In this document: in pieces, positions 14,401-29,400 of the stretch
How the letters are laid out: each line of letters begins with the position of its first letter
Position numbering within the stretch: the first letter of the stretch is position 1
Assembly (NCBI RefSeq): GCF_964204865.1
Contig: NC_135255.1
Location: 11,065,135-11,129,134, forward strand
Source: Styela clava
Taxonomy: Eukaryota > Chordata > Ascidiacea > Stolidobranchia > Styelidae
DNA length: 64,000 nucleotides
Direction of reading: 5' to 3'
Made by a program: the position numbers and the translations under genes
Notes under the pieces: model-generated
Database searches by the model: none
What the model was told of the DNA's origin: nothing
Seen by the model: only the letters and a program-made list of their open reading frames with translations

Positions 14401-17400
14401 ACAAACGGCTAAAGAATTGAGCAATGAAATTCAGGAATCGACCATGTCGATGTCAAGCTTAATCTCAGAGACAAAAGATGTCGAAAGAAAACAAAATCAA
14501 GCGACAGTTGGAGCATACAGAGCATTATTGTATAGAAGACCATTAGATAGAACTCAAAGACAAAAATTGGAGGTAAGTTTTGTGTTAGTTTTTCTTTTTA
14601 TATTTTATATCATTTTAATTTGGCAGTCATTTTGAGACAGTTATTCACATCTTTCACTCTTGAAAAGTCTCTGTACAAGCTGCTACTGTTACCTAGTAAT
14701 ATGCAAAAAGCTAACGTTTTTTGAAAAAAATGAAATCTTTCCGGTTTGGCATTGCCTACCCAATTTATTACGTCCTAAGTGAGGTGGTGTCATCGTATTT
14801 GAATTCTAGACACATATTTCGGGATGGCCATAAGGTCATTGTTTTATTTGTGTTGTTTCTTACCAGTTGATCTATTTGTCTGATGGTTCACAATTTCTAA
14901 CTTTTGATTAAAACATGCATTAAATTATTCCTAAATTCGAAATTTACTATATCGAATATAATGAAGTATGAATGTATTTGAATATCCAACCCCTTTTGGA
15001 CTTCCATGCCCATATCGTTAAATATTGTGACTGCTTATACAGGGTCTTGTTCGTAGCGAACAGCGTGAATACTTCTTTTACTATTCATCCATTTTCATAT
15101 TGCTAATAATGTTCTTATGTTAAATTTTCGTCTGCAGGCAATAAGAGGTTTGCATCAATATGTGGTCAGCTGTGTTCGAGAAGCAAATATTGCATTAGAT
15201 GCTCAATGGGAAGAAGCAAATAAAAGGAAGAAATCTTTAATGGGATCTAGAGACAATAGGAGAGGAAATTTACAGGTAATGTATATTTTGTCATAAAGTA
15301 TATTTATCAAGTTATCTTGATCTTGAAGTTTATCGTTACAAACAGTGTGTAGCGAAGCCAGTCTATCTTAGTGAATTGTTGTTTTAATGATTTAATGTTA
15401 GACTGTTTTTCTCTGCTGTATTAGTTACTATTAGACTTTCGCAATTGTCGCTGCTTGTTAACCGATGTTTCTCACGCCTTCCTTCTTTCTGAAATTTCTT
15501 TATTATGTTTTTCACATAAAGTGTATTTTCAGTATGGTCAAAATATAAAATACTGAACTCAAGTAATTTTTTTGCCAGATGCCACATTGAAAACATTTTT
15601 GGCGTAATAAAGTAGTACGGTTATCACCCTGAATTATTGTGGGACCTATGGAAGTCCCAGACCCACTGTGGCCGAAGTTACAGTGGACTAAGACCGGCCC
15701 TTGATACATGACGTGTTGATTTAAAACTTACACCCCTGACAAAATATAAAGACAGCTGTACTGCTGTAATGTTCTTCCGTGGTTTAAGTATTTATTTTAC
15801 ATTGAATTTGACTGAGAAATCATTAAATGAGAAATCTTGCTCATAAAATAACACCCAGTTTTGAATATGTTATTGGCTAAATTAAAAAACCCAATATTTT
15901 TTCTTCTTTGTGATACTAATACAGGGTGGTGAATGGGAAGCAGCTTATCAAGGACTTGTTAATAATATGAAGATCCTACATAACCAAGAGATGAAAATTA
16001 TGTTGCTAAGCCAACAACTTGATAGGTACTATTCCTTTATTATCAAATATGTTACTAATTTGTCCCCTATGAATTTTCTTTTATATAAATATTTTGTATT
16101 TCTGTCTATCGGCACCATATCCTATGAACTTTATGCACTCATCTGTTTGGGGGTAATAGCCAGGATAGGTTTGGGGGTTGGAAACATCCCTCTACCCCCT
16201 TTTTAAAATGTAAAAAAAAATCAGTTTTTTGCATTATACATAGCAATTTTTGGCTACGACCCTGCATCTGTTCGTAGATTGTGCTTCCATTTATATCCAA
16301 ACCGTCATATCATTTCCATGTGGTTTGGTCACTAAGAAGTTAAACTACCAATTCTAAAAACTATTAAAGTTTAGATGGATATATTGTCCAATCTCCAATG
16401 TACTCCAACTTTCTTAGTAACTGATATGTTTTAAGATAGGATGGTTATTTTATAGAACTGTTGAATTCTAATTTGTTACTTTGTATTTCGTAATCATTTT
16501 TTTTTTTTCTGGTAATAGGGAATTGTATATCTGTCTTTTATATTTTAGATTACGATTAGAAAAAACATCAACCAGGTCATCATCAAGAAATCGAGATACG
16601 ACTTCTTCAAAAGTGAAATCTGGGTTAGTTTTTCTAATAAATATGTCAGTATTGGTAAGCTAATATATAGAAATTCCGCTCATGTTGAATTTTCTAAATC
16701 TATGGCATTCAAATATTTCAGCACTGACTTGCAAATGTTGGCAGATTCATTGCTTTTGCATAGAGAACCGACCACATCTTCAGCACAGAAGTCTGACACA
16801 GTTGATGTAATGAAAACATCTAAGCAAACTAAAACTAAAATGTCTCCTAAAAAGCAAGCACAATTGGGACAAATGTTGGCGAATAGGAGAGTAGCTCCAG
16901 TCAGAAGCTCAAGTAGGTTTTTCTATAAAATCCTAAATTTTTACCTATCATTAAATTTAGCTTCAGACATATCGAGCGGCACAAAAAAGAAAAAGCGTGG
17001 GGGCAGGAGCACATACCAAGCATCCCGACAATACTAACAACAACAACAATTTAGCAGCACAATTCATATGTACACTTTGTGTTTAATAATGTCCTTAGTA
17101 GGGCTGGGCAAAATATTCGAATCGAATATCAAAATATTCGAATGGCATTTTACTATTCGAATATCCGGTACCACGTGACCTGCGCCGCTTTACTTTAACA
17201 CGGAATTCGCGCGTCGCCAAATCAATCGTGAATTGCACGAGAATTCACAAACGGCGCTCGCTAACATACAAAAGCGACAAATTTTCTTTGCGGTATGATG
17301 TTATTTGCTTTCTTTTCACGCCTAACGTATCGTTTCATTTCCCTTATTTTGTAAAATATGTCCCCACCGTTGCGTAAATTTATGAACGTTCTGTAAATTA

Positions 17401-20400
17401 TAAAAGTATGACGATGTATTTAAAAAATCGGAAATTCTCATTGCCGTCTGTAACAGTCATCGCGATTACGCGCTCGTTAAAGAGACGTTTTTTCGGCGTA
17501 TAATGATTTTTCTGTTGCGTAAAATGATCAATCCATGACAACTACGGGATTCCAAAATGTCTTTATATATTAATTTATTTATGTCAAACGTAACTCGCGG
17601 TTGCTTCTTAAGTAAAAATTAAAACATTACTTCTCTGAAATGCCACGGCGATCTGTGGACATAAAAGTATGAGATAAACTGCCGGGTGTATTTAATTTTA
17701 ATACGTATTTTTGCGAACTCGTTATCGCCGTTAGAAAAATTTCAATAACTGATATAAAATCCCGTAGAGTACAATTTCATTTCGTACAATGAAAATACAT
17801 ACAAAGTATATCGTTTAGTCAAAAATACATATATATTCATCGCCGCGATTAGGCCACTTGTTAAAAGAGCCGACTTTTACAATGAATAACGAGTTTTCTG
17901 TTGTGCAAAGTAATCAATTTGTGACCGATAAGGGCATATTTAAAATGTCTTGCTTTATTATTGTCTTCAATTTAACCAGCGGTTGAGTCGTCAAAATAAA
18001 ATCTTCACAATTTTAAAATACTACGGCAATCTGCGAACATAAAGTGTGGTAAACTGCTCGAACATATAAAGCTTTGATTTCCTTATTTTCAGGACTGGTA
18101 ACATCAAAAAATCCATAAATCTGCTGTAATATCTCAGATTAAAATTTATTTTAGCACAATAATTTTGATTGAATATACATTTGATTGATTATCTTGTATA
18201 TCAGGGATGGCGAACCTTTTTCAATGAATGGGTCAAAAACTATAATTTTATCGCGGAACAGAAGAGAGTGGGTCACAGATATTTAATTCACGTTTGTATC
18301 TATAAGAAACGTCTGAAACAAATCTTATAAGCTGGTGTTGGTGTAGTTTTGGGCTTTACTTATGCAGCACTTCTATCAGGGACTTTTTATGGCACTCGGT
18401 AGATTTTTATTTCAAGTCTGAAAGTTTTTGTTTTCGGGAGAATTGTAGGCGAGAAACTAATAAAATGCAAAGTAGCATCTAGTTCTCGTATAACCCCTGA
18501 AACAGTCTGCAGATGGACTTCCAAAAAAGACAGGCGTTGCGAAAAATGAACGGATCAATTGTATTGTTATGTCATAAACGATGTCAGGCCCAATTGCTGA
18601 ATAACGGTACACAGCGGTGCATACATGTGTACAAGATTAGGGGTTTTGAAAATCACCATACCGGCCCGAAAATCAACATTTTGAACATGAGCGATCGCAG
18701 CCCTCCCTGACTGTACAACTGACGGTACATTATAATAGTTTAGTAATTGTTAGATTAATTTAAAGCCGGTTTTATCATTTTTTATCACTGATATGTCAGC
18801 ATTTTTTTTATTTCATTCGTGCCTCCGCTTGGTGGGTCACAAATAAAACGCGGTGGGTCACTTTGTGACCCGCGGGTCAGTGGTTCGCCATCCCTGTTAT
18901 ATATCATCACAACCCTGGGAAAATTGTCCCGTTTCAAAACTTGTATAATGTTGAGAATTTTCGACAGCAATTCAAAGTAATGAATAATAAGTCCAATCCC
19001 ACCCACAATTAACAATTAAAGTTTTATTTTCTGTATATTATATTGCCGCTTTCCAATCAAAAAATTTGCGTTGTCCTCAGAAACTCGCCGCCGATGAATG
19101 TATATTAATTGAACTATCGCCGGGTTCCCAATTCCCTGTGTGTACAAAAATAAAATAATTATCATCGTTAAGGTCGCACAACGTTGTGGAAAATTTTTGA
19201 TTTAGAGAATATAAAACCAACATAAAGTTGTTTACGGCCTAAATACCACGTCACGCTGATAATAACAATCGGCGATTATAGCAAAATGCTATAGCACGCG
19301 TTATTGGCGACTTTCAGTTTTAAAAAATTTTCAACGGCAATGCACGGGTATACCTAATATATAAAACTTGATGTCCGCCGACCCGCAAGAATTAATACTT
19401 TCAAAAAAATGAATCGGGCGGATATACAGGTTACGAACTTCAGGATCGCGGCGACAAAAACAATTAGCGATTTTAATGAATTTAACCAGTAAATAAAAAA
19501 CGCTTTGTTGCCGACTTTTCAAAGTTTCTTCTAATTGTCGAAGGGAGTATCGACCTCCGACGGACCCCCGTTGTATTTAAAAAAATATCCGTTATTCGAC
19601 TATTCGGTATTCGTAAAAGATATTCGAACTATTCGATTCGAAAAAATTATTCGATTTTGCCCACCCCTAGTCCTTAGTCTGTTCAACTATTTAGACTTTG
19701 TAGTTGAAAAATTGTGTATAAATTCATGTCATCCACTTCACCCATTATGCACTCGATTGCGTTATTATATACCAAGCCGGAAAACCTACAAAAATATTGT
19801 ATTTCTTACGTAGAAATGATACATGCATAGAGCCTCTCTATGCAAAAGAGTATTACACTCAATGAAGAATCGTAATAATGAAATGCTCTTTTATATAATC
19901 ATATCAGTATCATATTCATCAGGTAAGCTTCCTAGTCAAGTTTTGAGACCAGCCAGTAAGAGTTCAAAGAACAAGGAAAAAGCGCAAAGTAGATCGGGAT
20001 CAGAATCTCAATCTGATAGACCCAGTTCTCCCAGAGCTGAAGAAGAGTCTCCATATGAAAGCGGTAAAGTCCATGTAATTGCTATGTTAAAAACGTTAAA
20101 AGACTTTGGTTATAATGAAATTTGAAATTGATGTTAATTGGTAGAAATGTGTTTTTTAAAAAAATAGATCACAATACGTTTTACTGTTTTTTTTGTTTTT
20201 TTTTAAATATTTTGTAGTAAATTTTGATGTTCCCATATTTGGCAATAATTAATGTGGTATTTACCACAATAATGGGTGCTACCATAGTATGCATACCAGG
20301 TTGAGGTTAGAATATAATTTTATTAAGATTTTTCTTATTTTGGTTCTATTACGAGTTCAGGGACAGTCTGTGTTAGTCAAGTGAATATCCCCCTGCCCAT

Positions 20401-23400
20401 AGGTTTTTGTCCCTTTACACAACTTGATGTATAGTAGGCGAACAAAATTGGTTATCTCCATATTGGTACACACACTCCTGGAGCGCCCAATAATGTGGTA
20501 TTTAGCTACATTTATGACATTCGAAATCAACATTAATTGCATTACGCCTATTTATGTTGGCATCACAAGTTAAGAATCTCAGTTCAAGCTGCATGTGCAC
20601 CACCTAACCCAAGGCATAATAAATTTGGTAGGTTATGCCAAACCGAAAAGATTGTGGTCTGGGTCATAGGAGTGACTGCCCATAAGAGACCCTGTTAAGA
20701 TTAAATGGATGAAAACTCCAAAAAATATATACACAATGATCATGGCTTGCTTGATTCATTTTCAGTTTTCGTGAATTTAACTTAGGGTAGGATATCCTTT
20801 CTAACCACGTTGACAGTCGAGCCTAAATTTCCATTTATATCTGTCACACTAGTTTGGTGCTCCATGATTATTATAAAATATATTTTAGAAGAAAGTGGAA
20901 CACCAGATTCAATGTCATCGTCAGCACCTTCATCTGTTGGAGGTTTTACATTTGGAACCAATGCCGACCCTGCAAAAGCTGATATGGGATTCGCTCATAG
21001 AAAACCAGGTAAATATTACAATAAAGCAATGTTCAAACAAGCTAGAAGGTGTCTAGGATCTCCGCTGATAATCTAGGCGACCGCAATCTGTTACCACCCA
21101 CACAAAATTGCACTTATACGACGGCATAGAATGGTGAACATGTTACCAAGATGGCCAGTTCGCTTTGAGCGCTGCACGTCTAGGTATCCTTGAGTGTCTG
21201 TTATAATGTGGCTAATGATTAATAACGTTCACGTTATCGAGATAATAAATGATAGAAATCTGATGATTATATGATGAAATGGTTGCAACGAACGTCACAT
21301 GAATGTGTGGCCGGGTATTTTTAAAGGCAGCAAAATTTGGAGTGAAATATCAGTCCTTATTATACTGTTAAAAAATGTAAGCCTCCTAACGACGTAGTGA
21401 AAATTTAAGCAAATCTTCTGCACATTATTTTTTCAAGAGGTTCAACCTTATGATTTACAATATTTTTAAAAAATTTGTAAAAATGGAAAATTCACGCTAT
21501 ATATTTAAAATATTAAGTCAAGTATAAAAGTATAACGATACTTTTGTTTCTGTCAAATAACTGAGGAATATTTTTGTTTAGAAATTTATTCATCGATGCC
21601 AGGGACAACAGCCCCATCAATGATTCCACAAGGATCAGCAACACTAGCTTACGGAGCTCCAAAAACTGTTTCTGCTGAAACAAAGCGGAGAGAATTATCA
21701 AACTTTCCAACATCTGGAAATATGGAAGCAGCGTCAAATCTCAACAACCCACCACAAGTAATTGAAAAAATAGTTGTTTTCAAATTTATTTTTATGTTGA
21801 ATAGAGAATGCCTGAGAATGAGAGAGTGTGAGTGTAACATACACTCTCTCACCCTCAGGCATTCTCTATAGCCCCCTCTTCAGCGTTTGCTCTTCACTCA
21901 TCACCTTGAATGAGTCACCACGATAACGATAGTCACCAACTCACCCAGGGTGTATTACATTGGGCATCATTCCAAAATGAAGTATCTCTTAACATATCAG
22001 GGGGGGGTTTGCACAGATAACCTTGTTCTGAATTGAAGGCATATAAACACGCCATATACAAAAAAATTGCTGGCGCATTCTTGTCACTTCATCGTGACAC
22101 TGACATCTCTTATTTGAATTGATTTTGAGTTTTGTTGATTTTATATCTTCCGACCCTTTTGTTATTCCGTGGCTATGAAGCGTTTTGTTATTATGTTGTT
22201 TTTTTAGTATTTCCTTTCTTATTCTTATGATAAAATTGCTTTTCTCATTACCTAACTACCGAGCCGATTGCTTTGAAATTTTCAGTGGTTACAGATTGTA
22301 TTTGTTGCTCGAAGGCTATTACTTTTATTAATACAAAAATTTCTGTGGGCTCTATGGGATTGCCTTCATGTCCATATATTTGAACATTGCTTATAATTGT
22401 ATTTTGATATCATAGGTTGTCAACATTCAAAAACTTCAAGAACAAGCTTTGGTTCAGCCAAGACTGCCAGATAAATTTCAACCAAAGTAAGCATTTTTTA
22501 TTCAGATTTCCTTTGATTTCTCTTGTAAACAGATTATGTGTTACTGGCCTATGAATCTTTTTGTGGTAAGCTGTATTGCCCAGTCATTCCAGACTAAAAC
22601 CTGATCATATGCATTCTAAGATTTTTTCGAAAATAATGTATTTGGTAATTTAACTTTTAAATGCGAGTACATTATAGTTAATATGCCAATATACATGTGT
22701 TGATAAAGCACATTGTTATATATATATATATAAGCTCCAACTCTATCTGTTTGAACATATTTATAACTAACTTGTGTAAGGTGAAACCCTGATATTATTT
22801 CATGTTCTTGTAGACCTGAAGTTCCAGCAGGGGCAGTTGAAGTTGTACAAACTGTTTTGAATACAGTTAAAGCAGAACAAGAACAGAAACCTAAAACATG
22901 GAATTTTGAACCAGGTGATTGTAGAAATATTCTTCATAATAGGATTTGAAATTTGTGAAAGAATAATGAGAAGAATATTAATTTGGAAGATTTTTCACTT
23001 TGCTGAGCTTTGATTTTGTACCATATTCTTTGATTAAGCACTTGGTACTTCACACAAGCTAGCTGTTAGGGCATTGTGATGTCACAGGCATAGATAATAA
23101 ATCCGATTCCGTCACTCCACTATAGGCTTTGCAAACGGATTGGAATTGCTCGCCCGTACCAGATTAAACTGAATTGAAAACTTGTTTCGCGGCCGCACAC
23201 CCTTGAAATTTGGCACTCATTCGCTGGCGGCACAATTTTTTCTTGTTTGCCACATTTGGAACAGGGGCTGTGGGTTACACACCCCTGGGTTAAAGCGTTG
23301 TACCTGACTCTGTTGGCATCGCAGTATCAATATTTCGGGTTCAACTCACATGTCCACCACTTCACCCAGAGTGTATTAAGTTGAGAATAGGTTCTACATT

Positions 23401-26400
23401 TCAGTGGCTACTTGGGCCGAGCCTTCTTGAGAGTAAAAATATGACAAAAACGTCTCTTAAAAAATTATTAAAAATCAATTATAAAAACCAAGAAAGTTTT
23501 CTGTATTAAACAGACCATTATTATTATCCATAATTATTTTTATAGATAAAGCACCACCATCTTTTCTGTCTACTGCCGGCCGGCCTGAAACTGCTGGTGC
23601 ATTTGCTATTGGGAAGTCTGCAAGCGACGGTGGTAAACTATTCAAGAGTGGTTTTAATTTAGAGCCGACAGCTGCTGTGGGATCAGTACCTTCATTGCTA
23701 ACAGGACACACGACTCTCGGTCCAAAAACGTCTAGTCCGGCATCCTTTGGTGCAACAGCTGCATCTGAAATTATAGAAGAAAAGAAAAGTAGTGACGCTG
23801 CACTGCTCAGACAAAACTTGTTTTCGACTGATGCTGCCATCTCATCTTTGGAAACTAAAAATATTTTTGGATCAGGTAAATTGGTGTGAATTTTTATGTA
23901 TTTTTCCTTATTTGTCATTTGATTATCTTTTTCATCTTTTAAAATTTTCCCCCAGAATCAAAAGCTTAGCTTGCATGTGGATAACTACTGCTCATTTCTG
24001 TCCACATCTGTGGTAGCGGATCTGTATGTAATGATACTATAACAACAATTAAAATAGCTATATTGGGTTGGTTTAAATGTCTTGTATCCTATTATAAAAA
24101 CCTATTTCTGTAACATTTAGCCTGCTCAAAGTCACGCTTCCGTGGATAAATCCATGGAGTCCACAAATATTTTCCAATAAAGTATGGTCTTTCTCCGCTT
24201 TCAATGCTCGGTCAATATTTTCATGAAACGCTTTCTTGAACTGAGCGATTGTCACATTTCTTTGCTAAAATTTGTCTTAATACGTTTTCAGTCAAGCAAC
24301 AGGCACCGATGCGATCATCGTCAGCAACTGCAATATTTTCGAGAGAAAACAAGGATCCTTCTAGTAGTTCAGGATCAAAACCGTCTACTTCCGTTCCAAC
24401 TAACTCGGTCCAGCCCAATATATTCAGTGATGACAAAAAAGCTGCTTCTCCGTTTACAGGATTGTTTAAAACACCTTCATCCACTACCCCTTTCGGAGGA
24501 TTTGCGGCACAAACAGCTTCTGGTGATAATCAAAAACAAGGTGATTCTGGCTCGTCACCTAGTTCGCCTGGTTTAACATTTTCACTCAAAACCACTCCTG
24601 ATGTTTCCACCGCTTCACCGACCATCACTGTCACTGTAAGCAATCAAGGTCCATCATTGACCAGCTTTACTAATACACCTAGCGCCACTCCACCACCTAG
24701 TATGTCGGCTTTGTCTATTGCACCTAGTAATAATACAGATACTACAGCAGCAACTACGCCTGCAAGCGATGCTAGTATTACAAGCACTGATGCAATCGCT
24801 AGTGCAACAATATCCCACGCCAGGTCTAGTAGCTCTCCTCATCAATCGAAAACAGATTCAAAACAATCTACAGGTTTATTCGGTGGAATCACAAAAACAG
24901 GATTCGGTTCAACAGGAAACATTTCCGAGGCCAGTACTGGTTTCCTGAGATCTAACACAGATGCTCCTACTTCATCTACCAGCTTTGCACCTTCAACTGC
25001 CACCATTACCGGCAGTGGTGACACAAACGCAGCAACAGCTCAGTCAGTTTTTGGTTCAGGTGCTACTTCTTCTACAAGTGTATTTGGAAATGTGGGAACA
25101 GCTGGTAACAACACTCAGTCTTCCATTTCATTAACTGCTTTTGGAAAATCTCCGAGTTCTGATCAACGTGCCACTACTGTATCAACAACATCAACTGAAG
25201 CATCTGTGTTTGGGACTGTGACAGCAACCAGCTCAACTGAAAACACCACCACTCCGAGTGCTTCTGAATCTGTAAATGTGTCATCTGCACCAGCTACAAC
25301 CACATCGGTGTTTGGGGCAAGTACATCCGCGACTTCGGTTTTTGGAAATGTCTCTACTGCAACGCCTGCCTTTGGTTCTGCCTCTTCTGTGCCAGCTTTC
25401 GGTGGTGCCACTACAGCTCCACCAGGTTTTGGATCTACTACTACTGCTTTTGGGTCTGTCACTTCCAGTGGTGAGACTGCCACAGGTGCACCTGGTTTTG
25501 GTGCGACTGCGACACCTGGCTTTGGGACAACAACAGCTCCACCTGCTTTTGGATCTTCCACTGCCTTTGGGGCTACTGCAACTCCACCTGCGTTTGGAGC
25601 TACTACTACTCCGTCTGCATTTGGAGCCACCACTACTGCGTCTGCATTTGGATCCACCACTACTCCATCTCCTTTTGGGGTTGCCACAACTGCCTCTGCA
25701 TTTGGAGCCGCCACAACTCCATCTGCATTTGGAGCAACCACCACTCCATCTGTGTTCGGAGCCACCACTGCTGTGTCTGCATTTGGTGCCGCCACCCCTT
25801 CGGCTGCATTTGGAGCCGCTACCACTCCTTCTGTATTTGGGGCTGCTGCCGCACCATCTGTTTTTGGAGCAGCTACAACAGCCAGTGTGTTTGGAACTGC
25901 TTCTAGTACTGGACCATTTGGAGGGTTTGGTGCATCGACTCAGGACAAATCAGTTTTCGGGGGTGAGTTAATATACAACATTTACTGTTGTAAACTTTTG
26001 TATAGTAGGACATCAATGGTCCAATAAGTACCGGTGTGTGTCTTGTGGGTTGGTTTAGTTGGAAAATCAACATTTTTATGAAGAATAATGTACTGACATT
26101 AATTGAATTGTCCAAAATGATGTTACCGTTTTTATATTAAGATTTCAGTACTCATAAGTAACTGATACCATATTTGACCTAAGCCATATACCTAAGGCCA
26201 TATTTGATCATACTATTTCGTTGTCCAATGCAATTATTTATCCCAATGCAATTGTATATCACTCGTAAACAATGCTGGTTAGTGTTAATGCTGTTAAATA
26301 CCTTCCATTATCTCTTCATTGATTTATAATTTCAGCTTCTGCATTTGGGCAAAAGAAGACAACAGCATTTGGCCAAACTCCGTTTGGGTGAGTCAGCAAT

Positions 26401-29400
26401 TTATTTAATACTTGTTTGATATACTGGTATTTTACTGTTACTGAAAGATTTCTCTCAATTCCTTGTAATTATAACCGTATATATAACCTAAGCAAATCTG
26501 TTGGAATGAGTTATAGTCGAGGCTTGATTGCAGAAAAAACTTTCAGCAAACATTTAATTTCACTAAATTAATTGTAATAAAATGTCAGTAAGCCATACAA
26601 AATTGAGCAAGATTATCTCCTTTGGATTTAACTTTTGTAAAGCAAGAACATTCTTATTTTAGTGGTGGATTTGCAAGTACACAACCAACCAGCACATCTC
26701 AATCAAGTCCTTTTGGAGGGTGAGTTTTGAATTTGAATGGATGCTTCCCCAAGTATCAACTTTCTTGTTAACTTCCATAATATTGGCTATCAGCAAGGTG
26801 TCAAAGGTAGTAACAATTAAAACTTTCGCTCAGACAGGTTTCAAGGCGTCGTAAACATATTCATGGTTTTGGTAGCTATTTCTCATTTTATTTGTATTTC
26901 GGTAAGTTTTTGATTTTCGAAAAACTTAATGATCATTTATTCTACAAAGGAATTTTAATTTTGTAGTAGTAACCAACAATTAGTAACCCTGTCGCAGAAA
27001 CTGTTCAATCTTTGTATTCAATTAAATGTTGTTATCTATTTATGAAACTTAACATGTTGGCATCACAGATTACACATTTCAGATTTCAATCCCACCCCCC
27101 CCCCCCCCCCCTTCACCCAGGTCATAATAAATTATGTAGTAAATGCTGAACCGGGAAAATTCCGATCCTTCCAAGTGACCCAACTTGAGCGAAAAAGTGT
27201 TGCATAACAAAGATTAATGTCAAAACTTCACAATTCACAACAGTATTATCATTTTAATTTAAAATAAATTTCAGAGGGTTTTTATCTGGCATCGGTGGAC
27301 AACCTGGTACAGATGCTGCCAATAAAAATCCGTTTCAGATTGGTGGAAATGCAGAACAAGGGGATAATTCATCAAGTACGTTATTATCAAGTTTGTGTAT
27401 TTTCTATCATATCCTGCCATGTAATAATTATCGATAGTTTTCTTCCATACTCATCTGACAAGATTTGAAATGGGAATAATTTGTTTTATGCTTTTTGTAG
27501 CTTCTTTGTTTGGGAATTCTGGAGCAAAATCGTTTCAAGCAACTGGGCAAAATCAACAACAACAGAGTGCATTTGGATTCAGTAGTCCATCTGCTGGGGT
27601 TGGAGCACAAGGATTTGGCGGTTTTAATAAACCTCAGCAATCAGGTTTTTATTTTTAGATTGTTTTAGCAGAATCGAAAAAAATCAATGACATTTACAGA
27701 GATGTCATGACAATTTATTTTTTTTTTTTTTTCATTCTGCTTATAAGTTGAAACGGTCCAATTGGAAAAACAATAGGACTACATAGACTTGTATATAATA
27801 TTGCATTGTTGTTTGGAGACTAAGATCTGATTCTTGAAGACTAATTAGATAATGAAGTAATCAGGGGCGCAGCCAGGATTTTTCCCACTGGGGGTTACGG
27901 TGAAATTAAAACATTACACCAAAAGTGCTATTCACGAAGACGTACTAATGCGTTTAATAAACTAAAATGCATGGTCGTTCACAGCGATATTCCACAGCTA
28001 CGTGTAGCCCGCCTCTCTTTGCCTGACGGCGTTTGGTGAATATTTTGCAAGTCCTATTTCAAACATCGACCATTAATCCGTAGTCACCGGGTACCAGCAT
28101 TTAGAAATAAAACAATAAAAATCGCGAAAATTAATTTTAGAGAGAACTATAACTTGCTGATGTCAGTAGCGTGATGATGGTTTATACGTACAAAAAACAC
28201 GCTCGCATGTAGCGCCGAGCAAATGCATGAAATGTGAAACTATTACTTGGAATTTATTGTTAATCGAGTTGATTTTTTATTATCATTCAATGATTATTAA
28301 CATGCGCCGTGATTAGTGGCGGGTAAAATCGTATTTTTTAATAGAGTTATTCGAATATTTTCAACGAACACCGAATAATAGGTATTGTTATTTTAAACAT
28401 TAATTTGGATGTCGACTGCCGAAACAACCTCTGTGACAATAAATAAATTTTTTTTTCGGATTTTACTAGAAGACTGAAAACTCCGTAACAATGCAGGGCT
28501 TTTTATTTCATAGTTTTGTAATAATCGAAAGCTGCGAAGAATCAAATTTTTTGTCTCCACTATTGTTTCGGCGGCTGACATTCCAATTAATGTTGTTAAG
28601 TTATATTAAAGCACTTTTTTATTCAAGTATTAATTCTCATGCAACGGCGGATATCGTAGTTTGGTTTTTATATTTCGGACAGAATTGCGAGTTCACATCG
28701 GCGGAGATGTTAGAGACAAATATTAGGGAGTGCATTCACAACACAAATCAATTTTATTCTCATTTTTATCTTCTGTGTAGGAGTTGTATCACGGTCCCAA
28801 TTTTAAACGAACAATATTATCATTACTGACCCCGGGAGGCGATATTTGTGAAGCGGATAGTTGACATTTTTATGCTTTTAATTTTAGATTGCGTTCGTGT
28901 TACTTTCGTATTGAATAATAACTAATAGCTCTGCAAATTGGTAATCTCTTGAATACTCAGTGTTGAGTATTTACGTAACTCAGCTTTGGGTTAAATCACT
29001 GATACTAAACACATGAATAAATCGGCAATAATGGAATTTCTACATGGTCAAAATGATATATATTTCTTCCCAATATCTCGAGAAATTTTCATAAAATACA
29101 TTATTTACCTGTCCTACTTATCTGGTTCGACATTTCTAAATTCACAAAAACGGTGTTCACACGCTTTATGCAAAATTAGGAATTGAAAAATATGACGCAA
29201 AGAGGCAAGGAAAATTTTTTTTCACATTTATCGTTTCTACCAGTTAGCGATAGCCATCGGTAAATTCTTACCCGTAACTCGTTGTAAATTATTGTTAATA
29301 AATTCTATTTTGCTTTTTAATGCGCTGTGCTTTGTATTAAAATAAAAGTGATTTAGTTGGGAAGAGAAAGTCCTTAAATTAGCTTATGACCCTTCTCTTC

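Noticed and set aside
16972..17037. Possible alternative NUP214 terminal exon ending TYQASRQY
   Set aside because: An acceptor and compatible phase exist, but there is no supporting homology, and the normal exon 21 at 19923 continues the conserved protein.
25163..25825. 220-codon open frame on the minus strand opposite NUP214 exon 27
   Set aside because: It is the mirror of the repeated FG coding sequence (VVAPNADGV repeats). A stop-free repeat yields open antisense frames; it has no start context, introns or similarity.
28491..28829. 112-codon frame inside the 27862-29734 element
   Set aside because: No similarity to a transposase or any protein I know; probably chance.
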